From positions 1 to 21,266 of the forward strand of contig CATYDM010000034.1 in assembly GCA_958405195.1 (NCBI GenBank): a stretch of DNA of 21,266 nt, given 5' to 3'. The position numbers and the translations under genes are program-made. This DNA is from an uncultured Collinsella sp. (GTDB taxonomy: Bacteria > Actinomycetota > Coriobacteriia > Coriobacteriales > Coriobacteriaceae). The stretch's first letter is position 1. Each line of letters begins with the position of its first letter. The notes under the pieces are model-generated. The model did not search any database, was not told the DNA's origin, and saw only the letters and a list, made by a program, of their open reading frames with translations. Of this stretch, positions 14,440 through 21,266 are shown one piece after another.

Positions 14440-14760
14440 TCAGCTCCGTTTTGCCTCGTCGGCAGCGTCGAGTCCTTCGGCCTTCTTGACGATATCGGCC
14501 AGACTTGGATTCATCTTCTCACAAGCGCCGTCCACTATCTTTTTCAAGCTTTCAAAGAAAGAGAAGGCTTTGCGATCCTGTTTAAGTTCTGTCGTGGGCT
14601 CGAGGGAAATCGTTGTAGGTTCGTCGATTCCAGCGAAAAGGGCCGAGTACAACTTCCCTACGTTCAGCTTCGGGTCTTCGATATCAATGGAAAAGTCATC
14701 AACACCCTCGATCGCGATCTTCCCATCCTTCAGCCCGACCTTATATGCCTTCTGAGCCAT
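14440..14760 (-). CDS. Small protein overlapping and downstream of the PHP-ATPase gene
   Basis: From the ATG at 14760 this encodes 106 residues and overlaps the last 20 nt of the PHP-ATPase gene, so translation is probably coupled. An AGGAA lies rather far (about 16 nt) upstream. The N-terminal half is beta-rich by appearance (YKVGLKDGKIAIEGVDDFSI). The C-terminal half is a helical, charged segment (FESLKKIVDGACEKMNPSLA). No signal peptide or membrane segment is seen, and I do not recognise a family. A longer in-frame start at 14862 would overlap the upstream gene by 120 nt and is less likely. The overlap suggests it works with the ATPase, as an inhibitor, sensor or subunit; this is inference. 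Confidence 0.65.
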   Translation of the reverse strand: MAQKAYKVGLKDGKIAIEGVDDFSIDIEDPKLNVGKLYSALFAGIDEPTTISLEPTTELKQDRKAFSFFESLKKIVDGACEKMNPSLADIVKKAEGLDAADEAKRS

Positions 14761-17146
14761 AGCGTTTGAGTCGTTTCCTAACAACGTCAGCTCCTCCTTC
14801 AACAGTCTTGGCCACAAGGTCGAGCACCTTGTAGTCGTCGCATTCGTATTCCAAAGCCCCACTCTTCACGTCAATTTTCCCATCTTGTCCGCGCGCGAGC
14901 ACAATGACGTTATCGACGTCGAGGTTTACGACAAAGAGTGGGTTGTGCGTGATCATCAGTACCTGCCGGTTGGCGCTCATCCTCTTAAAGGCGCCAAGGA
15001 CGTGCTCCTTAATCGCTACTTGTGAGATTTGATCCTCTGGCTGGTCGATAATGTAGACCCCTGATTTAGTGTCTTCCTCCGCCAAAAGATCGAAGTACAG
15101 GGTCCCGTACAGACCAGGCGACGGTTCAGCGTCGATGCCTATGGACTTGTTAGTGATTTTCCTTCTCTCGGTTACACGGTCAACCACCGCATGAAGTTTG
15201 TTGCGAATCTGATCGTAGCACGTCGCCATGGAAGGTTTTTCACCTGTTACCGCTGCAGCTATTTCCTCCGTAGTCAGATTGGTCTCGGACTGAATGCCAT
15301 CTAGCAGAAGCGATAGCTTAGGCTTGTTGAACACCTCCCCAAAGACGTCGTTGCAGTAGCTTATGTCGGTACTACCAGAAGTGAGTTCGGAGACAAATAT
15401 GAATTTCCCCATAGGATTAGGAACCCTAATGTCAACAGGAACGGCATACTCGAGCTTCCTGTCGCAGCGCTTTGCGGCAAGCAACACTGCGTTGGCAATT
15501 TTCACAGAGACATCGTCAAGGGTCGCCGAATAATCATCGATAGTTTTTTGCTCGTCAGTCTTCCTCTTCGAAAGAACCCTGCGTTCCTCGCTCGCAGCGT
15601 CCTTGACCGCTCGGGTCTTCACGTCGTCGCGTTCGTAGACTAGCCTATGCTTCTCGACAAGCTTGAGAAGCCTGTCCATCGCCTCCATTGCATCGGCATG
15701 GGCCTCGGCAGCCTCAAGCCCCATCTCTTTAAAAAGTTTCGAGTAATCTGTCATTGCGTTGGCAAGGTCGCTCCTGCAGGAGAGCAACTTAGAGCAGAGG
15801 TCATCGATCTCCTTAAAAGAGATCGTCTTCGAAAATCGGGAGATGGTAAGCTTCTCGGACTTTGGCAGGTCGCGCAAAACCACCTCATGCTTATCAAGTC
15901 GACGAAGCGCATCGTTGAAGCACGCTTTCGACTCGAGAGCGACAACGCACTCGTCGAAGAAGCGCTTTAGCGATTCTTTGATTGAGCTGACATCAACGTG
16001 GGATTGAAAGTACTTACCGAAATAATCGTCTTGTCCCTGCCCCGAATGCAGCTCTTCGAGGGTTTTACGAACGCTGTCTTGATCGTCGAACTTGAACTCA
16101 GCCGCATCTGGGAGAAGAGTATCGACGCTTATGCCCTCCTTCGCGCAATAGGCCTCGTATCCGTCGGCCAACTTGGAATCGCCCACATGCCGGCAACCGG
16201 TTATGCGGTGAATCATCATCGACTTGCCTATGGAGTTGTCGCCGATAATCGCATTGATTCCGGGCGAAAGCGGTATGTCAAAGCACTTGCCGTCAATTGA
16301 GAGTTCAAGCGAATCGAGCTTCGAAGAGCTGGCGCTGAAGAACGAGCAGTCGCCGACCTTGATTCTCGAGGGGTCGGTGATCGCCATGAGCAGACCTTCG
16401 AAAGTTGGTAGGCATTTCAGGCTTGAGAACGAAATCTCACCGCCTTCTCTCCCTGGATAGGTCGCCCAATCATGGCAATCGCTCCCGACAACAAACGGGA
16501 CGGCATCTTTGGGATAGGTCTCGATGAGTCTCTTGATGTCGAGCTCTCGCCGCTTGTTGCGAATTTCGACCGCATCGACAAACTCGGTCAAAATCACTTC
16601 GCTGGCGCAATCCGCGCCGAGACTGCTAACGTCTCGCTTCGCTTCCTGCCCGGCCGATTTCTCGTGCCCGATGAGGACTGCGTTGAGACCGATGTCCCTC
16701 AGGACCTTGGCGAAGCAGTCTTCGGTAAAAGCACTACTATCGAGATCGTCATAGCGCGGCTTCCCGTTCTCGTCACAGATGACCTCGGCGATCCCGTTAA
16801 TCAAATCGGGGCGCCGGTCATCGAAGATCGCTACGATATGGACGACGGTCGGCTCCTCGTCTCCTGAGCGAATGGACACACTGAACTCAATCCCAGGAAG
16901 AACTTTGTTCAGGCAGCCATTCCCCTCCTTTTCCTTCAAAGTGAAGTAAAGGTCTTTGTCAAAGCAATCGTGGTCGGTGATTGCGCACATGTTGATGCCA
17001 TGAGCCTCCAAACCGCGAAGCAGCACATTAACATGGTCTTTGTCGCAATCGGCAAGTTGCTTCTTGCCTTTGTCCTTTGTGACGATACTTGCAGCAGAAT
17101 GGATATGGAGATCGATTTTGGTCGGCTTCGTGACTATGCGTTCCAA
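14741..17146 (-). CDS. PHP-domain / SMC-like ATPase fusion (probable defence protein)
   Basis: This protein of about 801 residues fuses a PHP phosphoesterase to an ABC/SMC-type ATPase. The PHP motifs are H14-x-H16 (IDLHIHSAAS), D58-H59 (AITDHDCF), E87 (PGIEFSV), H161 (LIGHEKS) and D223-x-H225 (VGSDCHDWA). The ATPase part has Walker A GDNSIGKS (~302-309), a long helical middle (about 370-540) consistent with coiled coil, Walker B/D-loop YIIDQPEDQ (D at ~701) and a switch His in MITHNP (~734). The layout resembles TrlF-type PHP-ATPases and the SMC-like nucleases of defence islands, which are thought to sense damage or phage DNA by ATP use and cut nucleic acid. The TTG at 17146 is preferred: AGGAGG lies 5 nt before it, whereas the GTG at 17152 abuts that site. 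It is co-transcribed with the 106-residue gene. Composition is lower in GC than the left-half genes. Confidence 0.85.
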   Translation of the reverse strand: MERIVTKPTKIDLHIHSAASIVTKDKGKKQLADCDKDHVNVLLRGLEAHGINMCAITDHDCFDKDLYFTLKEKEGNGCLNKVLPGIEFSVSIRSGDEEPTVVHIVAIFDDRRPDLINGIAEVICDENGKPRYDDLDSSAFTEDCFAKVLRDIGLNAVLIGHEKSAGQEAKRDVSSLGADCASEVILTEFVDAVEIRNKRRELDIKRLIETYPKDAVPFVVGSDCHDWATYPGREGGEISFSSLKCLPTFEGLLMAITDPSRIKVGDCSFFSASSSKLDSLELSIDGKCFDIPLSPGINAIIGDNSIGKSMMIHRITGCRHVGDSKLADGYEAYCAKEGISVDTLLPDAAEFKFDDQDSVRKTLEELHSGQGQDDYFGKYFQSHVDVSSIKESLKRFFDECVVALESKACFNDALRRLDKHEVVLRDLPKSEKLTISRFSKTISFKEIDDLCSKLLSCRSDLANAMTDYSKLFKEMGLEAAEAHADAMEAMDRLLKLVEKHRLVYERDDVKTRAVKDAASEERRVLSKRKTDEQKTIDDYSATLDDVSVKIANAVLLAAKRCDRKLEYAVPVDIRVPNPMGKFIFVSELTSGSTDISYCNDVFGEVFNKPKLSLLLDGIQSETNLTTEEIAAAVTGEKPSMATCYDQIRNKLHAVVDRVTERRKITNKSIGIDAEPSPGLYGTLYFDLLAEEDTKSGVYIIDQPEDQISQVAIKEHVLGAFKRMSANRQVLMITHNPLFVVNLDVDNVIVLARGQDGKIDVKSGALEYECDDYKVLDLVAKTVEGGADVVRKRLKRYGSEGI

Positions 17147-17166
17147 TTGCACCTCCTATGCTGTCC

Positions 17167-17186
17167 GGGCGATTTGCCTATCGCCC
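17167..17186 (-). promoter_or_regulatory. Leader hairpin next to the PHP-ATPase ribosome site
   Basis: GGGCGAT (17167-17173) and ATCGCCC (17180-17186) form a perfect 7-bp stem with a 6-nt loop, about 10 nt upstream of the AGGAGG. It could influence ribosome access. Confidence 0.45.
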
Positions 17187-17190
17187 AACA

Positions 17191-17236
17191 TTCATATCAC
17201 ATGGCTCATCTCGGGCGATGAGCCATGTGATATGAA
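17191..17236. repeat. Perfect 20-bp-stem hairpin upstream of the PHP-ATPase
   Basis: TTCATATCACATGGCTCATC (17191-17210) is exactly complementary to 17217-17236 around a 6-nt loop TCGGGC. The loop edge GGGCGAT repeats the arm of the neighbouring 17167 hairpin. It lies 45-90 bp upstream of the start codon on the ATPase gene's strand. It may be an operator, a processing signal or a palindromic mobile repeat. No U-tract is present. Confidence 0.85.
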
Positions 17237-17569
17237 CCTCTCTAGCAAAACTTCTTCATCCCTATGTTAATCCCATTCCTCGATGCGGGTTAGATACTAA
17301 TTGGCGCCTAACTTCATTGCTGACAACCTCGACGTCAGCGGCTTTCTCCCTTGATTGTCAACTTCATCCGACACCCCAAAAAATGCTTCCAATCAAGTGC
17401 GCATGTCGCCCATGCATGTTCCATGCGTATCTAAATCTCACAGTCAATAAACGTAAGCTAGGCGTAGTTCGGAACAGAGTTTTTAGGGGTGATCATAATT
17501 TGAAGAAAGGTACTCGGCTCCATTCCCAGCGCGAAAACACATATGGCTAGTACGTCAGATGTTGCAAGC
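17237..17569. other. AT-richer spacer, no gene recognised
   Basis: This lies between the PHP-ATPase leader and the terminator of the LPKTG gene. One 77-codon plus-strand frame (17317-17550) has no motif or ribosome site. The promoter of the PHP-ATPase operon should lie here or in the hairpin region, but I find no clear -35/-10 pair. Confidence 0.4.
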
Positions 17570-17606
17570 GAAAAGGGCAACGCTCCCTATCCGGAAGCGT
17601 TGCCCT
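17570..17606 (-). terminator. Rho-independent terminator of the LPKTG gene
   Basis: AGGGCAACGCT (17574-17584) and AGCGTTGCCCT (17596-17606) form a perfect 11-bp stem with an 11-nt loop. On the minus strand it is followed by TTTTCG. It lies 50 nt downstream of the stop of the surface-protein gene. Confidence 0.8.
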
Positions 17607-17655
17607 CAAAGCTTCAACAGAGTTCTTGTATTGCAGCTAAGTGCGTTGCGCCGCC

Positions 17656-18750
17656 TCAGCAGCGATATGCGGCGGCTAGAAGCGTTGTTCCAAGCAAGAA
17701 AAACGTAAAGGAGGCGACGATCCAGTTGTTGTCGCCGGTCTTGGGGAGTGCTGCAGATGTCGCGGTGGCAGCCTTGGGCTTGGAGAGTTTGGCGACCGTG
17801 GTTTTGGTTACAGTCGTTGTTGTCTTGGTTGTCGTGGCTGCGGGTTTCAGCGAGGGATTTGCCGTGGGTCCTGTGGTGGGATCTCCAGCAGCGAGGTTAG
17901 CATCGGCGGGAGACTTATCCACGCTATCGCCAGGCACAACGACCCCATCGGTCTCCCCCGCCGGAGGCGTGGCGACATCGGGTTCAACCACCACATGCGG
18001 TGCCACCGCACCGGAGGCATCCACCACGCTACCAGAACCAAAGACCCCGCCAGTAGGCGCCACAAACCGCGCGGACACAAGCGACCCACCCGCGCCCGCA
18101 ACGCCGCCTTCGGCACCGGTCGCATCGAGCCACGAGGCGTCGACGGAAAGCCGACAGCCGGCCGCACCATCGCCAAGGCCCGCATCCTGCAGATACACAC
18201 CGTAGGCGCGCACGCCCGCCCCGGACCCGGCGCCCGCGGCAACGACGCGCCCGCCGCCGCGCACAGCCATGTCGCCTGCGATCACGCCGGCGACCGCCTC
18301 GTCCGTAATATCGGCCCCGTCCGCCCGGGCGTCGACAGTGCAGCCGTCCACCACAAGCGCCTGCGAGACGTTGATCCCGCACTGCGAGCCCGTCGCCGTC
18401 AGGGTCCCGGTACCGCGAAGCGTCAGGTTGCCCCACACCTCCATGCCGCACAGCGCGATGTCCGCATCGGGCGCACGCGACTCCGTCACGGAGTTTTGCC
18501 CGACAAGCGTCGGCACCAGGTCACCGTCAGCGCCGATGGCCTCGCCCGCATAGCCATTAAGCTCCAGGTGGTCGGCATCGGTCCAGGCCCAGCCGGGGCC
18601 CGACACGCCCGGCTCGTAGTACGTCGCGCCCGCGATGATGAGGCTCTCCGCGCCCGCGGCATAAGAAGGCCCGCCCAGCAAAACGCATAGGCAGGCCATG
18701 GCAACGATCGCAATGTAATGACGGCTGGTGTAGGACTCGGCAGCAAACAT
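17656..18750 (-). CDS. LPKTG cell-wall-anchored surface protein
   Basis: This encodes 364 residues from the ATG at 18750, chosen because GGAG lies 5 nt upstream; a GTG at 18789 would add 13 residues without a good site. A signal peptide has basic SRH, then hydrophobic YIAIVAMACLCVLLGG, with cleavage near PSYAAGA. The mature part is Gly/Ala-rich with short repeated beta-strand phrases (GNLTLRGTGTLTATG, MAVRGGGRVVAAG) suggestive of a beta-helix. A Thr/Lys-rich stalk (TTTKTTTTVTKTT) follows, then LPKTG at ~335-339, a hydrophobic span and a very short YRC tail with one positive charge. Sortase would attach it to the cell wall. It has its own terminator and higher GC than the defence genes around it. 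The ligand or role is unknown. Confidence 0.8.
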   Translation of the reverse strand: MFAAESYTSRHYIAIVAMACLCVLLGGPSYAAGAESLIIAGATYYEPGVSGPGWAWTDADHLELNGYAGEAIGADGDLVPTLVGQNSVTESRAPDADIALCGMEVWGNLTLRGTGTLTATGSQCGINVSQALVVDGCTVDARADGADITDEAVAGVIAGDMAVRGGGRVVAAGAGSGAGVRAYGVYLQDAGLGDGAAGCRLSVDASWLDATGAEGGVAGAGGSLVSARFVAPTGGVFGSGSVVDASGAVAPHVVVEPDVATPPAGETDGVVVPGDSVDKSPADANLAAGDPTTGPTANPSLKPAATTTKTTTTVTKTTVAKLSKPKAATATSAALPKTGDNNWIVASFTFFLLGTTLLAAAYRC

Positions 18751-18918
18751 ACCCGCTCCGATCTTCGCAGGAGCCAATAGAATATGCACCAGAAAATGCC
18801 CTGGTAGCAGCAGTTATTAGTTTAGCGAGATCAAGCCGTAAACAAAGAAAATGTCCCTGAGCAGCGCCAATAATTAGGTGTAAATCGTTTTGTCAGTCGG
18901 TGAAAGGAGGGCCGGATA

Positions 18919-18972
18919 ATGACGGGCTATACATTAAGCAGCGGCGAAATAACAAGCTACACTGTGCTGTAA
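18919..18972 (+). other. Strong ribosome site with a 17-codon frame
   Basis: AAGGAGG at 18904-18910 stands 8 nt before ATG TAA-bounded frame MTGYTLSSGEITSYTVL. The peptide looks like the start of a longer protein that has lost its remainder. It may be a gene cut by arrival of the OLD gene, whose 3' end is 14 bp away on the other strand. It could also be a real micropeptide. Confidence 0.3.
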
Positions 18973-18985
18973 TCAATAAGTCACC

Positions 18986-20806
18986 TCACCCCTCTATATC
19001 TAAAATTCCATTCGCATCGCAGATCGAATGGCAAAGCTTTGAAATCTGCCGCATGCAGTCGCCCAATGGAGTGAATCCAGCCTCACAGACAAATTTAGCA
19101 ATTGCAATCTTGTTAGGCGACGAGGAGCTTGTCCCCTTGAATTTGAAGCTTAAGGGACAGACAAATCGCTCGTTTAAAGCATGATTCCAATTCTTGCCTG
19201 GATGAACGGTTTCGATAGCAGTAGTCAAAGCGTCCGCCGGTACATAGTTCTCGATTGTAGACCCCCAGGTTACCCAATGCATTGCACCGCTTTTTTTGCA
19301 TTCATCGATAACTCTCGTTTTCGTATTTCCCAAGCGGGCGTATCTACTCTTTCTGTCGGAATCCATCAAAACACAGAAATGAGTATTTATACGGAAGAGA
19401 GCTATCAGTTTCTCATTTGAACAATCGGGTCCAGCGTCGAGCGCATTTAGAAGCTTGCCACCATACAGCATGATGCTGTAATGAACACCCTCAACAAGAT
19501 GCACGGAGTTCTCTTCCGCCCATTTGCCGATCCAATAGTTGAGATAAGTGCGATCAGATGGGCCCTCTACCCATATAACATAATTTGATTGGAGTATATC
19601 CGAAGCACGTGCTCCCAGATCGTCCAACAAATCACGTGCTAAGACCATATCGTTAAGTTGATGACATTCAGATATTCCATTATTTTTGCTCACATGTGCC
19701 ACCTGAACTCCTGAAGAGTTAATGATGGTGGGTGAATGCGTCGTCACAATAAAACGGTTGGCTTCATCTGAAAGAAGGTATTTGATAAACCTCGCTTGAA
19801 GAGCAGGGTGAAGGTGGATCTCCGGCTCTTCGATGCATATGATTATGTCGGTGTTGCAAGCAACGACTGCGGCAAGAATAATTAACTCCGTCAGACCTGT
19901 GCCGAGCGATTCAAGCGGGAGGTAATCTGTGTCAGCGGTCTTCACGGCGATTTCATGGCTGTCATGGGATACAAGAATCGCTGCGCTCCGGTCGTTCAGA
20001 ATTTCGCGAACGAAATCCTGAAGTTTGTTCCAGCGGCGCTTTGATTCATCAAAGTCTTTCCGTTCCGGGTTGTACAGTTTCAATAGGGCAGCCGGAAGGC
20101 CTACGCCACTGTCGATAGAGCCAAACCGATTCGATAATTCCGCGTCTTTGATAGACCTTATTGCTCCAACCTTAAGAAAGTTCGGGAGCAAAGCCCACGG
20201 CATCGCCGCACACACGATATTGCTGTAGTTCAGTTCGTCATCCCCGGTACTGTCACAATATGCAAGAGATGCATTGGTTAGATTGCAGATTGTCAGGCTC
20301 GAAGCTTGGTATTGAGAAAAATGCGCGCGCAAGGACACATCATAACCAAAAGAGAGTTGTCCCCACCCAAGAGAGAAATCAAGCCATGCGGCTTTTCCAT
20401 TATCAGAAATGTAAGGAACGTCATTAAAAAGCTTGAGCAATGATTCCGCATATTCTTGTTGTTGCGGCAATCGCACATTTGACATTAGCGTCTCTTCGAG
20501 CGAATTGATATTGACGCAAAAAGAGATGGTTGCCGGAAGAGGCTCGTTTTGAGCATTTTGATTTAATGGTATATCGGCTCTCGTTAACGGGTTGTCTTCT
20601 TGTCGAATAACTCCGTGCCCCCTTATCGCCCCAATAACCTTGATGAAATAGTCAATAAGTGCCGACTTGCCACAATTATTCTGTCCGGAAATAACTTGGA
20701 CTTTATCGAAAGGCCCTATTCGAGCGGGCTCAGCACCACTGAAAGAGCGGTAGCCGGCGCAGCCAAACCCAACAAATGGATTCGTGGAGAAAGAGCCGAC
20801 TGGCAA
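18986..20806 (-). CDS. OLD-family ATPase with TOPRIM nuclease domain
   Basis: This 606-residue protein has an N-terminal ABC-type ATPase with Walker A GQNNCGKS (41-48), signature ESLGTGLTEL (299-308), Walker B IICIEEPEIHLHP (catalytic E326/E327) and switch His357 in VTTHSP. A C-terminal TOPRIM domain follows, with E414 and D418 (WVEGPSDRTYL), D482-x-D484 (LMDSDRKS) and E519 (IENYV). This is the OLD (overcoming lysogenization defect) nuclease plan. No UvrD-like helicase follows, so it is not Gabija (GajAB), and no reverse transcriptase is near as in OLD-bearing retrons, so a solitary class 1 OLD is likely. Such proteins defend against phage by ATP-gated DNA cleavage. The TTG start at 20806 has AGGAGG exactly 5 nt upstream. 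The gene is AT-richer than the chromosome's left half. Confidence 0.9.
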   Translation of the reverse strand: MPVGSFSTNPFVGFGCAGYRSFSGAEPARIGPFDKVQVISGQNNCGKSALIDYFIKVIGAIRGHGVIRQEDNPLTRADIPLNQNAQNEPLPATISFCVNINSLEETLMSNVRLPQQQEYAESLLKLFNDVPYISDNGKAAWLDFSLGWGQLSFGYDVSLRAHFSQYQASSLTICNLTNASLAYCDSTGDDELNYSNIVCAAMPWALLPNFLKVGAIRSIKDAELSNRFGSIDSGVGLPAALLKLYNPERKDFDESKRRWNKLQDFVREILNDRSAAILVSHDSHEIAVKTADTDYLPLESLGTGLTELIILAAVVACNTDIIICIEEPEIHLHPALQARFIKYLLSDEANRFIVTTHSPTIINSSGVQVAHVSKNNGISECHQLNDMVLARDLLDDLGARASDILQSNYVIWVEGPSDRTYLNYWIGKWAEENSVHLVEGVHYSIMLYGGKLLNALDAGPDCSNEKLIALFRINTHFCVLMDSDRKSRYARLGNTKTRVIDECKKSGAMHWVTWGSTIENYVPADALTTAIETVHPGKNWNHALNERFVCPLSFKFKGTSSSSPNKIAIAKFVCEAGFTPLGDCMRQISKLCHSICDANGILDIEG

Positions 20807-20838
20807 TTGAGCCTCCTAAAAACGCAATGTTTCCCTAT

Positions 20839-20877
20839 TTTGTAACGTTCAGTTACAGTTCTTCAAGGCACTGTAAC
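20839..20877 (-). promoter_or_regulatory. OLD-gene promoter with three GTTACA sites
   Basis: On the minus strand TTGAAG (20861-20866) and TACAAA (20839-20844) are 16 bp apart. TGTAAC (20841-20846), GTTACA (20852-20857) and TGTAAC (20872-20877) form overlapping inverted repeats, including the 8-bp pair GTTACAGT/ACTGTAAC (20852-20859 and 20870-20877) around the -35. This arrangement suggests repression of the defence gene. Confidence 0.45.
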
Positions 20878-21131
20878 CAAAGCTGACGATGTCCGATGAA
20901 TTGTACTGGATTTAAAAGATACGGGGTCTTACCCGCTTGTGGAGCCCCGCATCCACTTATGACCGAGACGCAGCCTAAGAAGAGCGACTTCAGTGAGTGT
21001 CTATTACTGCAGATGACGAAAATAGCAGGGTACGGGGGCGCATCGGCGTTAGCCAATACACCCCCGTACCCGCGTAAAGTTTTATTCTTGAAGAGTAAGC
21101 CCGACCAACAAGTGCCGGCAGCAGCTCTCCT
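20878..21131. other. Spacer with one large hairpin, no gene
   Basis: Short open frames on both strands are unsupported. The stretch holds the hairpin at 21028-21071 and separates the OLD gene from the broken ugd. Confidence 0.5.
21028..21071 (-). terminator. Probable ugd terminator hairpin
   Basis: GGGTACGGGGG (21028-21038) and CCCCCGTACCC (21061-21071) form a perfect 11-bp stem. A partly paired inner stem (GGC/GCC) lies in the 22-nt loop. On the minus strand TGCTATTTTCG follows. It lies about 60 nt after the original ugd stop and about 70 nt after the present one. The U-run is weak, so it may also work as a bidirectional hairpin. Confidence 0.6.
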
Positions 21132-21266
21132 TTAATCCCTCTTAAACAGATTCCTCGTGTAAGGCCTCCTGGTCGCGCATGACCTTGGAGCCGAAGAACT
21201 CCGGGGCTTCCAGCGTGGGCTCGTAGACCACCACGGGCACGCCCTTGGCCTTCACGCGCTTCATGA
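21132..21266 (-). pseudogene. ugd: 3' end of UDP-glucose 6-dehydrogenase with internal deletion
   Basis: The gene enters from the right edge. The frame MKRVKAKGVPVVVYEPTLEA, then PEFFGSKVMRDQEA, is the conserved C-terminal domain of UDP-glucose dehydrogenase (family: MKRIKAKG..VYEPTL...FFGS.V). After DQEA the frame continues LHEESV and stops at 21142-21144. Shifted by one base, the same DNA reads YTRNLFKRD and stops at 21132-21134, which is the family's normal ending (KVYTRDLFxRD). About 25-28 codons between these blocks (the usual SDVIVANR... segment) are missing. The enzyme makes UDP-glucuronate for polysaccharides; this copy has lost the end of its C-terminal domain and may be inactive. 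Only the tail is visible, so other defects cannot be judged. Confidence 0.8.

Noticed and set aside
18986..20806. Gabija (GajA) or retron-associated OLD
   Set aside because: No UvrD-like helicase or reverse transcriptase lies next to it. Upstream is a hairpin-bearing spacer and the ugd tail.

Overview
The window looks like a chromosomal stretch from a GC-rich, anaerobe-type Gram-positive actinobacterium, most likely a member of the Coriobacteriia (Collinsella/Olsenella-like). This placement is inferred from the style of the flavodiiron protein, the UDP-glucose dehydrogenase tail, an LPKTG wall-anchored protein and a VanS-like kinase. No rRNA or tRNA is present to confirm it.

Left half (1 to about 10.3 kb), housekeeping. 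fprA, a flavodiiron oxygen/NO reductase, and an orphan IS3-type OrfA helix-turn-helix protein lie on the minus strand. They are followed by a class Ia-type ribonucleotide reductase arranged as divergent genes, nrdA (-) and nrdB (+). The nrd intergenic region carries two NrdR-box-like sites 30 bp apart, lying directly on the inferred nrdA promoter. Next come a VanS-like sensor kinase without an adjacent response regulator and an HD-domain phosphohydrolase. Almost every gene junction here carries a short dispersed repeat (ACCTCAGAAAGGGGACAGGC-type) in either orientation. Several large hairpins also occur.

Right half (about 10.3 to 21.27 kb), accessory and partly decayed. It begins with an N-terminal fragment of a dTDP-glucose 4,6-dehydratase and ends with a UDP-glucose dehydrogenase whose C-terminal coding region has an internal deletion, so a decayed sugar-nucleotide/polysaccharide locus seems to flank the region. 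Between them are a twice-frameshifted AlbA_2/HATPase/winged-helix regulator with an operator-like dyad, a zinc-ribbon pseudogene with an in-frame TGA, an Abi_2 HEPN gene, a PHP-domain/SMC-like ATPase overlapping a 106-residue partner gene, an LPKTG surface protein, and an OLD-family ATPase/TOPRIM nuclease. The Abi_2, PHP-ATPase and OLD genes make this a probable phage-defence island. The dispersed repeats of the left half are absent from it.

The most interesting unit is the leader of the Abi_2 gene. It has its own promoter (TTGACG-17 bp-TACTAT, with a dyad over the -35), a roughly 70-nt structured RNA and a Rho-independent terminator ending only about 15 nt before the toxin-like gene's start. 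That is the layout of an RNA-antitoxin/HEPN-toxin pair. The second is the PHP-ATPase plus small-protein operon, which is preceded by a perfect 20-bp-stem hairpin.
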